A stretch of DNA of 18,211 nucleotides from Collinsella sp. (lineage in GTDB: Bacteria > Actinomycetota > Coriobacteriia > Coriobacteriales > Coriobacteriaceae): the NCBI GenBank assembly GCA_018381235.1, contig JAGZSF010000019.1, forward strand, positions 1 through 18,211, given 5' to 3'. Within the stretch, counting starts at the first letter, position 1. Every line of letters begins with the position of its first letter. Below are positions 1 through 6,639 of this stretch, one piece after another. Below the pieces are notes generated by a model. The model was given only the letters and a program-made list of their open reading frames with translations, ran no database searches and was not told the DNA's origin. Position numbers and translations under genes: made by a program.

Positions 1-1
1 C

Positions 2-475
2 CTCGCCCGGACCGACCGGTGGCGCCCGGCCGTCGAGGCGCTCTCCTGCATCAAGGGAATCGACACCCTGACGGCCTTCAGGCTCGCGGCGGAGGCCGGC
101 TCCTTCACGAGGTTCCGGACGGCCCCGGCCTTCGCGAGCTGGTGCGGGCTGGTCCCGTCGGAGCGCTCGAGCGGCGAGACCGAGCGGCGCGGCGGGATAA
201 CCAAGACGGGCAACCGGCTCGCCAGGACGGCACTGGTGGAGTCGGCGTGGCACTACCTGACGTGCACGCCCCGCCCGAAGGCCCCGGCCCCCGGCGCGGA
301 CGTCCCCGCGGCGATCCGGGCGCGCGCCGACGACTGCACCGCCAGGCTCTGCCGCCGCCGCGAGGCGCTGGCGGCGGCGGGCAAGAGCTCGTGCAAGGCA
401 AATGCCGCCGTCGCGCGCGAGCTCGCCTGCTGGGTCTGGGAGATCGGGCGCCGGGCGGAGGGGACCCTCGGCTGA
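2..475 (+). CDS. IS110-family transposase, C-terminal part (5' end outside window)
   Basis: This frame is open from the first bases and stops with TGA at 473-475, giving 157 residues of an enzyme whose N-terminus lies upstream of the window. The visible part matches the C-terminal transposase domain of the IS110/IS116/IS902 family: a 'CIKGIDTLTAFRLAAEAGSFTRF' type helix-hairpin segment (residues 16-38), then 'WCGLVPSERSSGETERRGGITKTGN' (47-71), followed by an Arg/Ala-rich helix and the usual 'AVARELACWVWEIG' ending. The Ser-Gly at 57-58 sits where the family places its catalytic serine; the DEDD RuvC-like half is not visible. These enzymes are known to act with a structured RNA encoded in the element's non-coding flank. 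Base composition is visibly GC-richer than the genes to the right (44 of the first 60 bases), as expected for an acquired element. The 3' half looks intact, with no frameshift. Family call is firm; subgroup is not determined. Confidence 0.88.
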   Translation, partial: LARTDRWRPAVEALSCIKGIDTLTAFRLAAEAGSFTRFRTAPAFASWCGLVPSERSSGETERRGGITKTGNRLARTALVESAWHYLTCTPRPKAPAPGADVPAAIRARADDCTARLCRRREALAAAGKSSCKANAAVARELACWVWEIGRRAEGTLG

Positions 476-494
476 CCCCGTCGGACAACAAGCC

Positions 495-515
495 TCCCGC
501 CGGGAGGGCCCGCGC
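495..515. repeat. Left arm of 21-base inverted repeat (partner 726-746)
   Basis: Read against the reverse complement of 726-746, 20 of 21 bases match; the only difference is the sixth base (C here, T in the partner's complement). The arm starts 19 bases after the transposase stop codon and itself contains a small hairpin, CCTCCC-GCC-GGGAGG (493-507). It could be a subterminal repeat of the IS, one end of a small non-autonomous element, or a pairing arm of a folded RNA. Confidence 0.6.
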
Positions 516-536
516 CTCGACGCATCGCCGGCGCGC

Positions 537-581
537 GTTCACGTGCCCTTTTTGGGCAGCCCAAGGGCCGCGCCCGTGAAC
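537..581. other. Long bulged stem-loop, candidate structured RNA or DNA fold
   Basis: The outer stem GTTCACG (537-543) pairs perfectly with CGTGAAC (575-581). Inside it GCCCTT (545-550) pairs with AAGGGC (563-568), and GGG (554-556) with CCC (560-562) around a CAG loop. Asymmetric bulges lie at 551-553 and 569-574. An alternative inner fold is TGCCC-TTTTT-GGGCA (544-558). The bulged, multi-helix form resembles a functional RNA fold more than an intrinsic terminator, because no U-run follows on either strand. Placed 61 bases after an IS110 transposase stop, it is a reasonable candidate for part of the element's guide RNA, but this is inference. Confidence 0.45.
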
Positions 582-690
582 AAGACTGGTTTCGGACGAG
601 CGCGCCGGACGGAGAATCGAAATGCGGTGGGGTGCGCGGACATACCGGGCTGACCGCCGGCAGCGCGCCCACAAGAGCCCGCGGATATTA

Positions 691-705
691 GCTTGCCAGG
701 CAAGC
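691..705. repeat. Perfect 15-base palindrome (7+1+7)
   Basis: GCTTGCC-A-GGCAAGC is a perfect inverted repeat around a single base. It is too tight to be an ordinary RNA hairpin loop and carries no U-run, so it is not a terminator. It lies inside the larger inverted repeat, near the likely boundary between IS110 DNA and host DNA. It could be a protein-binding site, a REP-like target palindrome of the kind some IS110-family elements insert into, or chance. Confidence 0.4.
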
Positions 706-725
706 GTCGACTAAACGTGCAGCGT

Positions 726-746
726 GCGCGGGCCCTCCCGACGGGA
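726..746. repeat. Right arm of 21-base inverted repeat (partner 495-515)
   Basis: This is the reverse complement of 495-515 with one mismatch. Like its partner it contains a small internal palindrome (TCCCG-A-CGGGA, 736-746). It ends 8 bases before the stem of the outer tRNA-Pro terminator, so it is a possible marker of the right boundary of the mobile DNA. Confidence 0.6.
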
Positions 747-750
747 AACG

Positions 751-775
751 AAAAAGCCCGGTTTTAAACCGGGCT
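751..775 (-). terminator. Outer intrinsic terminator downstream of tRNA-Pro
   Basis: A perfect 10-bp stem around one base (AGCCCGGTTT / AAACCGGGCT, 755-775) is followed on the minus strand by a T-run (751-755 are all A on the plus strand). It is the second of two terminators stacked behind tRNA-Pro and would catch read-through from the first. There is no T-run on the plus side, so it acts on minus-strand transcripts only. Confidence 0.8.
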
Positions 776-813
776 CGAACAAACACGCCTATTGACAATG
801 GCTTTCTCATATT

Positions 814-842
814 AAAAAGGTCAGGCACTAGGTGCCTGACCT
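814..842 (-). terminator. Inner intrinsic terminator directly after tRNA-Pro
   Basis: An 11-bp perfect stem (818-828 with 832-842) closes a three-base loop. It begins ten bases beyond the tRNA's encoded CCA and is followed on the minus strand by five T residues (814-818 are A on the plus strand). This is a textbook rho-independent terminator for the tRNA transcript. Because no terminator is visible after coaBC, it may also end the long upstream operon. Confidence 0.88.
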
Positions 843-851
843 GCAAACTTC

Positions 852-928
<77 letters not shown>

Positions 929-967
929 AAGCTTTTGTTTGTTGCTCTGCTCTCGCTCGCAACAGGG

Positions 968-1000
968 AGTATATTAACCCGAAACTTTGGCCTTGCGCAA
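968..1000 (-). promoter_or_regulatory. Possible promoter for tRNA-Pro
   Basis: On the minus strand TTGCGC (1000-995) is followed after 18 bases by TAATAT (976-971), overlapping TATACT (973-968). The second gives a better -10 match but a spacer of 21. A start near 960 would leave about 30 leader bases before the tRNA 5' end. The AT-rich patch is conspicuous between GC-rich genes, but the match is imperfect and the tRNA may instead be transcribed from upstream. Confidence 0.35.
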
Positions 1001-1008
1001 GAACTTTT

Positions 1009-2223
1009 TTAAATATTTTTGAGCAAGTCCAAAATTGTATCCGCGAGCTGGGGTTTTGTTAGTACGGGAAGTTCCTGTGTACCCGCTGTGCTCACAATCC
1101 AGGCCTTGTTGGTATCGGTTCCAAAGCCCGAATCGGCGCGCGAGACATCGTTGGCGATGATTGCATCGCAGCCCTTGCGGGCAAGTTTGCGCTCAGCGTA
1201 CTCCACGACGTTATCGGTCTCGGCTGCAAATCCGATCACACGGCGCTCGCCCTTCTGGCGCGAGAGCTCAGCCAAAATATCGACCGTCTCGACCAGTTCG
1301 ATGCGATCCAAGCGCTCGTTGGCCTTTTTGAGCTTATGGTCGGCAGGGGCCGCGGGTGTGTAGTCGGCGACGGCGGCCGCGCAAATGGCCGCATCGGCCG
1401 TCTGAAAGGCGTTTAACGCCGCCTGCAGCATCTCTGCGGCGGTCTGCACGCGCACGCACTCCACGCCGTGGGGAACATCGAGCGACGTCGGTCCCAGCAC
1501 GAGCGTGACCGCAGCGCCGCGGCGTACGGCCTCCCCTGCTAGGGCGATGCCCATCTTGCCCGACGACCGATTGCCAATGAAGCGCACGGGGTCGATCGGT
1601 TCGTGTGTGGGGCCGGCAGTGATGACGATGCGCTTGCCCGCCAGGTCTTGCGGCACGGGGTTGAGCACCTCACAGACAGCCTCGACGATGTCCTCGGGCT
1701 CGCTCATGCGTCCCGTGTCCACGTCGCCGCAGGCAAGGTAGCCGCTGCCCGGACCCACCACATGGACACCGCGCTCGCGCAACGTGGCCATGTTGGTCTG
1801 TGTAGCCGGCGCTTTCCACATGCCATTGTTCATGGCCGGCGCGATCACGATGAGTCGTGGCGTTGCCAGCAGCGTGGTGGAGATGAGGTCGTCTGCGATG
1901 CCGTTGGCCATCTTGGCGATGATATTGGCCGTCGCGGGCGCCACGACCACCAGGTCGGGCTCCTGCGCGAGCGAAATGTGGTGGATAGGGTCGGAGGGGT
2001 CGTCGAACAGACCCACTGCGACCGGCTCATTGGTGAGCGCGCGGAAGGTGAGCGGGCCCACAAACTCGGTGGCATGCTCGCTCATAACGACCTTGACGCG
2101 TGCGCCGCGCTTTTGCAGCAGACGCACGATATTGCACGACTTATAGGCGGCGATCCCGCCGGTAATGCCCAGCAGGATCGTTTTTCCCTCAAGTAGCATT
2201 GAATTGTTGGGTGCCGCCGTCAT
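1009..2223 (-). CDS. coaBC: Bifunctional phosphopantothenoylcysteine decarboxylase / phosphopantothenate-cysteine ligase
   Basis: This 404-residue cytosolic enzyme carries out two successive steps of coenzyme A synthesis. CoaB joins cysteine to 4'-phosphopantothenate using CTP, and CoaC decarboxylates the product using FMN. The N-terminal flavoprotein half shows 'GITGGIAAYKS' (19-29), the active-site His in 'HHISL' (81-85), 'APAMN' (128-132) and the catalytic Cys in 'GYLACG' (C165). The C-terminal ligase half opens with 'ITAGPTHEPIDPVRFIGNRSSGKMG' (201-225) and has 'AAAVADY' (282-288) and the lysine cluster 'HKLKK' (296-300). Length is normal for a fused CoaBC. The start at 2223 is favoured by AAGGAAG 8 bases upstream; a later Met9 has no such site. 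It begins two bases after the zinc-ribbon gene stops and is the last protein gene of the run. No terminator is seen behind it before tRNA-Pro. Confidence 0.96.
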   Translation of the reverse strand: MTAAPNNSMLLEGKTILLGITGGIAAYKSCNIVRLLQKRGARVKVVMSEHATEFVGPLTFRALTNEPVAVGLFDDPSDPIHHISLAQEPDLVVVAPATANIIAKMANGIADDLISTTLLATPRLIVIAPAMNNGMWKAPATQTNMATLRERGVHVVGPGSGYLACGDVDTGRMSEPEDIVEAVCEVLNPVPQDLAGKRIVITAGPTHEPIDPVRFIGNRSSGKMGIALAGEAVRRGAAVTLVLGPTSLDVPHGVECVRVQTAAEMLQAALNAFQTADAAICAAAVADYTPAAPADHKLKKANERLDRIELVETVDILAELSRQKGERRVIGFAAETDNVVEYAERKLARKGCDAIIANDVSRADSGFGTDTNKAWIVSTAGTQELPVLTKPQLADTILDLLKNI

Positions 2224-2225
2224 CG

Positions 2226-2945
2226 TTAGGCTTCCTTGCTAGGGAGCACGAGCAGGCGGTGGCAGTACGGGCAGTGCGTAATCTCACTGCCGTCATGGTT
2301 GAGGTCGCTCATGGACGACGCCTGCAGCGCGGTGTGGCAGACCGTGGGGATGTTGCCCTGAATGGTTTCGACGGCCAGGCCACGGAACTGCTTGAGCAGA
2401 CGCTCGTAGTCGGTGAGAACGTCGGCCGGCAGCGTGGCAGCAAGCGCGGTGCGCTCCTTAGCGGCGGCGTCAATCTGAGCCTGCAGGTCGGCAGCCTTGG
2501 CGCGGGCGGCCTTGGTATCGGCCTTCACGCCCTCCTCGAACTTGGCGATGATTGCCTGCGCGCGGGCCTCGCGGTCGAGCGCCTCCTTATGGGCGACAAC
2601 GACGTCCTTGCGGGTGTGTTCAATCTTGTCCAGACGCTTGGCCAGGGTGGCGAGCTCGTTTTCCAGGTCCTGAACCTCGCGGTAGTCGGAGCCGTCGACG
2701 TGGCGCTTCTTGGCAGCCTCGATGGCGTTGTTGGTCTGAATCTCGGTGGTATTGAGATCGTCGAGCTCAATGTCCAGATCCTTGCGCTGGGCGTAGAGCT
2801 TGGTCATCTCGGACTTGAGCTTCACATAGGTCTTGCGCTTGGAAGCGAGCTCCTTGAGCTCCGGCATATTGGCAAGTTCACTCTTGTTGCGGGCGAGCTC
2901 CAAATCGATCTGTTGCAGCTTGAGTAGCGTAGCGCCGGCGCTCAT
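2226..2945 (-). CDS. Coiled-coil C4-type zinc-ribbon family protein with an incomplete ribbon
   Basis: The protein has 239 residues. Positions about 5-175 are almost entirely long charged helices with heptad-like Leu/Ala spacing, as in the DUF164/C4-type zinc-ribbon family. The C-terminus is a small ribbon ending 'THCPYCHRLLVLPS'. The second CxxC (C225, C228) is intact, but the first is reduced to a single Cys (C203 in 'PTVCH'), with Pro where the family has its other Cys. His204, His224 or His229 might replace it. Function is unknown; family members sit beside Nif3-family genes, as here and in Mycobacterium. Met at 2945 is chosen because AAAGGAGA lies 7 bases upstream and its ATG overlaps the Nif3 stop (ATGA). 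The open frame extends 12 codons further up without a site. Confidence 0.85.
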   Translation of the reverse strand: MSAGATLLKLQQIDLELARNKSELANMPELKELASKRKTYVKLKSEMTKLYAQRKDLDIELDDLNTTEIQTNNAIEAAKKRHVDGSDYREVQDLENELATLAKRLDKIEHTRKDVVVAHKEALDREARAQAIIAKFEEGVKADTKAARAKAADLQAQIDAAAKERTALAATLPADVLTDYERLLKQFRGLAVETIQGNIPTVCHTALQASSMSDLNHDGSEITHCPYCHRLLVLPSKEA

Positions 2946-3751
2946 AAGTTCTCTCCTTTTGTCACAGTCCACCATTGGCAAGGGTTCAGTATTTTAATCG
3001 CATGACGGGGGTCGACCCCGGCGTCAACTGCAGAGTTCATCAATATATCAACGAACGGCTCCTCGGAGCGGTCGTGGCCGAGCAAGATCACCGGTAGCCC
3101 ACGCAAGGCAAGGTCCTGCGCCACGTGATAGCCTGCCTCGCCCGTCACGACAACATCCGCACCGGCGGCGATGGCAAGTTCACCAAAATCGCCGAGGGAG
3201 CCGCCCAAGATGGCGACGGTGCGGCACGGGCGCTCGGCTTCGCCCCATACGCGCGGGTCGCTGCCATAGGCTATGGCGGCACAGTTGGCGAGATCGTGCA
3301 GGTTGCAGGCATCGTGGAGGGTCGCGAGTGCGCCCAGACCGGTGAGCTCAGGCTCGTCCACATGCTCCAACGAACTCACGGGCTCAGCGCCCAGCAACTC
3401 ACTCAGGCGAACGCGCGCTTCGTGCGAGCGATCCAGGTTGGTGTGAAGCGAGATGATGCTCACGCCGCAACGAGCCGCCTCGTACAGCGCAGCACTGCAC
3501 TGCGGACGCGCGGAATCGGCCGGGCAAAACGCCTCGGGCGCTTTGATATAGATGGGATGATGCGTCAGCAGCACGTTGGCGCCGGCCTCGAGAGCGCGGC
3601 GCACGTTGGCCTCGGTCGCGTCGAGTGCGCAGGCAACACCGGTAATCTTTGCAGCGGGATCTCCCACAGATAGCCCAACATGATCCCAGCCCTCGGCATT
3701 CGTCTTGGGATAGCGCGCCAGCAGCGCACGTTCAAGCTCGGCGACGATCAT
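2942..3751 (-). CDS. Nif3-family dinuclear metal-centre protein (YbgI/YqfO-like)
   Basis: This 269-residue protein belongs to the Nif3-like family, which forms toroidal hexamers with two metal ions per subunit. The expected ligands are all visible: the double His in 'THHPI' (H64, H65), 'HTNLD' (H103, D107) and 'GHDRSEE' (H226, E230). The domain is the short form, without the inserted PII-like domain of Bacillus YqfO. Its biological role is unsettled; hydrolase and metal-chaperone activities have been proposed, and some members have been annotated as GTP cyclohydrolase I type 2, an assignment I would not rely on. Both ends are ATGA overlaps, its start with the cysteine desulfurase stop and its stop with the zinc-ribbon start, so translation of the three is probably coupled. 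Confidence 0.92.
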   Translation of the reverse strand: MIVAELERALLARYPKTNAEGWDHVGLSVGDPAAKITGVACALDATEANVRRALEAGANVLLTHHPIYIKAPEAFCPADSARPQCSAALYEAARCGVSIISLHTNLDRSHEARVRLSELLGAEPVSSLEHVDEPELTGLGALATLHDACNLHDLANCAAIAYGSDPRVWGEAERPCRTVAILGGSLGDFGELAIAAGADVVVTGEAGYHVAQDLALRGLPVILLGHDRSEEPFVDILMNSAVDAGVDPRHAIKILNPCQWWTVTKGENL

Positions 3752-4926
3752 GCGGCACCTACGATCGAGAGCAGCGTCTGGGCAAACTCATCCAGGTCGG
3801 CAGGGTTCACGCGGTCATCGAAGGAGATGCGCAGTGCACCCAGCGCCTGTTCGCGGCCAATACCCATGGCGCTGAGCACATGGCTGGGGTCCATGCTGCC
3901 GCTCGAGCAGGCAGAACCGGCCGAAACCTCAAAGCCGGCGGCGTCGAGCTTGATGATGAGCTCCTCGGAGTCCATGCCGTCAATGTAGATCGATACCATG
4001 CCGGGCAGACGGTCGGCATGCGCATAGTCACCCATGGTGGCGTGAATGCGCGGATGGGCCGTAAGCTTGGCGTAGAGCTTGTCGGAAAGGGCTTGCAGCT
4101 TCTCGCGCTCCTCGGCCACATGGAGCGTCAGCGTGCGGGCGGCAGCGGCAAAGGCGAGCTGCGTGCGCAGATCCTGCGTGCCGGCGCGACGTCCGGCTTC
4201 CTGTCCGCCGCCAAAGATGCGCGGGCGCAGCGGCGTGCGGTTCTTAAGATAGAGCGCGCCGGATGCCACGGGGCCGCCGATCTTGTGCGCGGCAACGGTC
4301 ATAGCATCGACGCCCAGCTCGGTGACATCGAGCGGAATATGCAAGTAGCCTTGGATGGCATCGGTATGAAACAGGGCGCCGGCAGCATGTGCGGCGGCGG
4401 CCAGCTCGCGGATGGGCTGCACCACGCCGGTCTCGTTGTTGGCAACCATGATGCTCACGAGCGCCACGTCGTCGCCCAGCAGCTCGACAAGCGCGGCGGG
4501 TTCAATGTAGCCCATGCGGCAGGGCTGCACCAGGTCGACGGTAAAGCCGGCGGCACGCAGCAGCGGCAGGTTATCCAGAATCGAATCGTGCTCGATGGCA
4601 GATACGATCACGCGGTTGCGCTTGCGGTCGCGCTGACGGGCGCCCTCGGCAAGACCGAGCAGCGCCAGCTGGTTGGCTTCGGTGCCGCCGTTGGTCAGAA
4701 CAATCTCGGACGGGCGGACGCGTGCGCCAAAGCTATGGGCGATCTCGCGACGGGCAACCTCCAGGCGCGCGGCGGCCTTGCGGCCGAGCGAGTGCAGCGA
4801 GTTGGGGTTGACGCCTGCAAGCTCGCTGTCGTCATATTCGCGCTGCGCAAGGAGCGCCTCGGCGCGCATGGGCGTCGAGGCGGCGTAGTCAAGATTCACG
4901 GGTATGCGGTTTTGACCTGCGGTCAT
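3748..4926 (-). CDS. Cysteine desulfurase (NifS/IscS family)
   Basis: A class-V aminotransferase-fold PLP enzyme of 392 residues that takes sulfur from L-cysteine, leaving alanine, and passes it on as a persulfide for Fe-S clusters and thio-modified tRNA. The N-terminus 'NLDYAASTP' is diagnostic. His113 in 'SAIEHDSI' stacks on PLP, Lys215 in 'AAHKIGGP' is the Schiff-base lysine, and Cys340 in 'SAGSACSSG' is the persulfide cysteine on the mobile loop. Immediate neighbours do not include iscU, sufU or thiI, so its acceptor is not evident. The start at 4926 follows an AGGAGG 11 bases upstream and lies 6 bases after rpe. Its TGA overlaps the Nif3 start. IscS versus NifS naming cannot be decided here. 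Confidence 0.95.
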   Translation of the reverse strand: MTAGQNRIPVNLDYAASTPMRAEALLAQREYDDSELAGVNPNSLHSLGRKAAARLEVARREIAHSFGARVRPSEIVLTNGGTEANQLALLGLAEGARQRDRKRNRVIVSAIEHDSILDNLPLLRAAGFTVDLVQPCRMGYIEPAALVELLGDDVALVSIMVANNETGVVQPIRELAAAAHAAGALFHTDAIQGYLHIPLDVTELGVDAMTVAAHKIGGPVASGALYLKNRTPLRPRIFGGGQEAGRRAGTQDLRTQLAFAAAARTLTLHVAEEREKLQALSDKLYAKLTAHPRIHATMGDYAHADRLPGMVSIYIDGMDSEELIIKLDAAGFEVSAGSACSSGSMDPSHVLSAMGIGREQALGALRISFDDRVNPADLDEFAQTLLSIVGAA

Positions 4927-4932
4927 AAGGGT

Positions 4933-5604
4933 TTATGCCTCCTGTGCGGCCTCATTGCCCAGCTTCTGCAGCAGCGCAACCTCGGCGGCGGGATCTTCGG
5001 ACTTAAATACGGCGGAGCCGGCCACGAGAACGTTGGCACCAGCCTTGACGACCTCGGCAATGTTCTTGGAAGAAATGCCACCGTCGACCTCGATCATGGG
5101 CGACACGCCGTGGCGCTCGCACATGGCCTTGAGCTCGTGCAGTTTGGCGATAGTGCCCGGGATAAAGCTCTGGCCGCCAAAGCCCGGGTTCACGCTCATG
5201 AGCAGCACCATATCGACGACGTCGATGATGCTCATGAGCACGCACACGGGGGTGGCGGGGTTGAGCACCACACCGGCCTTGACGCCGCGCTGCTGCAGAT
5301 GCGTGAGCGTGCGGTGCAGGTGCGTGGAAGCCTCGTAGTGCACGGTGATCATGTCGGCACCGGCGTCGGCGTACCAATCAACGGTCTCGTCGGGGTTCGA
5401 CACCATCAGGTGCGCGTCGACCGGTACATCGGTGGAGCGCTTGACGGCCTTGAGGATGTCGACGCCAAAGGTGAGGTTGCCGGTAAAGTGACCGTCCATA
5501 ACGTCGAAGTGCACGTAGTCGGCACCGGCGATCTTGTCGAGCTCGCCCTTGAGGTTGGCCATGTCGGCCGAAAGGATGGACGGAGCGATTTTGATGGAAC
5601 CCAT
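4933..5604 (-). CDS. rpe: Ribulose-phosphate 3-epimerase
   Basis: A TIM-barrel enzyme of 223 residues that interconverts D-ribulose 5-phosphate and D-xylulose 5-phosphate in the pentose phosphate pathway. The metal and catalytic residues are in place: His32 and Asp34 in 'VHFDVMDGHF', His65 in 'DAHLMV', and Asp174 in 'IEVDGGIS'. The phosphate-binding 'MSVNPGFGGQ' stretch (136-145) is also present. Length is normal. The ATG at 5604 has AAAGG 8 bases upstream and starts 18 bases after gpsA ends. Nothing in the sequence suggests an allulose or hexulose epimerase instead. Confidence 0.97.
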   Translation of the reverse strand: MGSIKIAPSILSADMANLKGELDKIAGADYVHFDVMDGHFTGNLTFGVDILKAVKRSTDVPVDAHLMVSNPDETVDWYADAGADMITVHYEASTHLHRTLTHLQQRGVKAGVVLNPATPVCVLMSIIDVVDMVLLMSVNPGFGGQSFIPGTIAKLHELKAMCERHGVSPMIEVDGGISSKNIAEVVKAGANVLVAGSAVFKSEDPAAEVALLQKLGNEAAQEA

Positions 5605-5622
5605 GGTAGAAGCCTTTCTGCG

Positions 5623-6630
5623 CTAGTCGGTGAGTCCGTAGAACTCTTGAGAAGGGACGCGTTCGGTAAGAATCTCGAGCGCCCTATCCAAAGTAACACC
5701 GTTGTAGAGCGTTTGCTCCACGGCAAAGGTGAGCGGAATGTCTACGCCCAGTGAACGGGCAAGCTCGCTCACGCTGCGGGCCGCGACGGCGCCCTCGACA
5801 ACCATATGCGTGCGCGTCTGATACTCGTCGAGCGACACGCCGTGGGCAAACTCGTAGCCAAAGGTGCGGTTGCGCGAATGCTCCGAGGTGCAGGTGGCAA
5901 TGAGGTCACCCATGCCGGCAAGTCCCATGCAGGTCATAGCTTGACCGCCGCGGGCATGCACCAGACGGCTAATCTCGGCCAGGCCGCGCGTCATGATGAG
6001 GGCGAGCGTGTTGTCGCCGGCACCGGTGCCGGCGGAGATGCCGCACACGATGGCGATGACATTTTTCATGGCGCCGCAAACCTCGACACCGGTCATGTCT
6101 TGCGACAGATAGATGCGGAAGGCCGTGGACAGGAGCAGGTCCTTAAAGGTCTCCCCTATCTGCGGATCTTTGCTGGCGATGACGGCGGCAGAAAGCCCGC
6201 CGCGGCAGATCTCCTCGGCATGGTTGGGGCCCGAGAGCGCCGCCACGCGCGCCTCGTTGCCGATCTCGCTGGCGATGACCTCGCTCATGAGCAGGCCGGA
6301 TTCGGGCTCAATGCCCTTGGTGAGGCAGAGCACCGGGGTATTGGCTGCGATAAAGGGCGCGGCCTGGTGGCACACGCTGCGAAGGTGCGTCGAAGGAACG
6401 GCGAAGATGATGGCCTCGGCGCCGTCGAGCGCCTGTACCAGGTCCGTGGTGGCGACGACGTTGCCGGGCAGCTCGTAGCCCACCAAATACCGGGGGTTGC
6501 GGTGCTCGCCATTGATGCCGGCGGCCGTCTGCTCGCTGTGGGCCCACATGGTCACGCGCTCGGCCCGCGCGGCGGCAAGGCCCGCGACGGCGGTTCCCCA
6601 GGAGCCGGAGCCAATCAGCGCAACATTCAT
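5623..6630 (-). CDS. gpsA: NAD(P)-dependent glycerol-3-phosphate dehydrogenase
   Basis: This 335-residue cytosolic enzyme reduces dihydroxyacetone phosphate to sn-glycerol 3-phosphate, the backbone for phospholipids. The Rossmann dinucleotide loop is 'IGSGSWGTA' (6-14). 'LTKGIE' (103-108), 'SGPNHAEEI' (133-141) and the catalytic Lys189 in 'GAMKNVIAI' follow. The C-terminal helical domain shows the family signature 'GLAGMGDLIATCTSEHSRNRTFG'. It lies 9 bases after plsY, whose substrate it makes, so the pair forms a small lipid-precursor unit. The start is supported by AGGAG 7 bases upstream. No oddities. Confidence 0.97.
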   Translation of the reverse strand: MNVALIGSGSWGTAVAGLAAARAERVTMWAHSEQTAAGINGEHRNPRYLVGYELPGNVVATTDLVQALDGAEAIIFAVPSTHLRSVCHQAAPFIAANTPVLCLTKGIEPESGLLMSEVIASEIGNEARVAALSGPNHAEEICRGGLSAAVIASKDPQIGETFKDLLLSTAFRIYLSQDMTGVEVCGAMKNVIAIVCGISAGTGAGDNTLALIMTRGLAEISRLVHARGGQAMTCMGLAGMGDLIATCTSEHSRNRTFGYEFAHGVSLDEYQTRTHMVVEGAVAARSVSELARSLGVDIPLTFAVEQTLYNGVTLDRALEILTERVPSQEFYGLTD

Positions 6631-6639
6631 GACTCTCTC

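Larger units (their letters stand above)
476..754. other. Gene-free, structure-rich flank downstream of the IS110 transposase
   Basis: No convincing gene is present: the open frames here are shadows of high-GC DNA without ribosome-binding sites or recognisable domains. The stretch does hold a bulged long stem-loop (537-581), a perfect palindrome (691-705) and a 21-base inverted repeat (495-515 / 726-746), each listed separately. Its position directly after an IS110-family transposase fits the 3' non-coding end of the element. In IS1111-type members of this family the guide (bridge) RNA is encoded on that side. The exact end of the element and the junction with host DNA cannot be fixed from one copy. 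Confidence 0.5.

Noticed and set aside
19..674. Overlapping open frames on both strands across the transposase end and its flank
   Set aside because: Arg/Pro/Ala-rich translations without domains; the frame ending at 475 gives the recognisable transposase, so the others are shadows.
691..705. Reading the palindrome as the anticodon arm of a broken tRNA
   Set aside because: The stem leaves no seven-base loop with U33, and no T-arm or acceptor stem is found at the right distances on either strand.
792..815. TTGACA on the plus strand between the two tRNA-Pro terminators as a promoter
   Set aside because: No acceptable -10 lies 16-18 bases downstream, and it would drive transcription antisense into tRNA-Pro with no plus-strand gene to serve.
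3649..5754. A 701-codon plus-strand open frame opposite Nif3, cysteine desulfurase and rpe
   Set aside because: It runs antisense across three well-supported genes and their junctions, shows no domain or ribosome site, and reads as His/Gly/Ala/Val-rich shadow coding. Long antisense frames are expected when codon third positions are G/C-rich.
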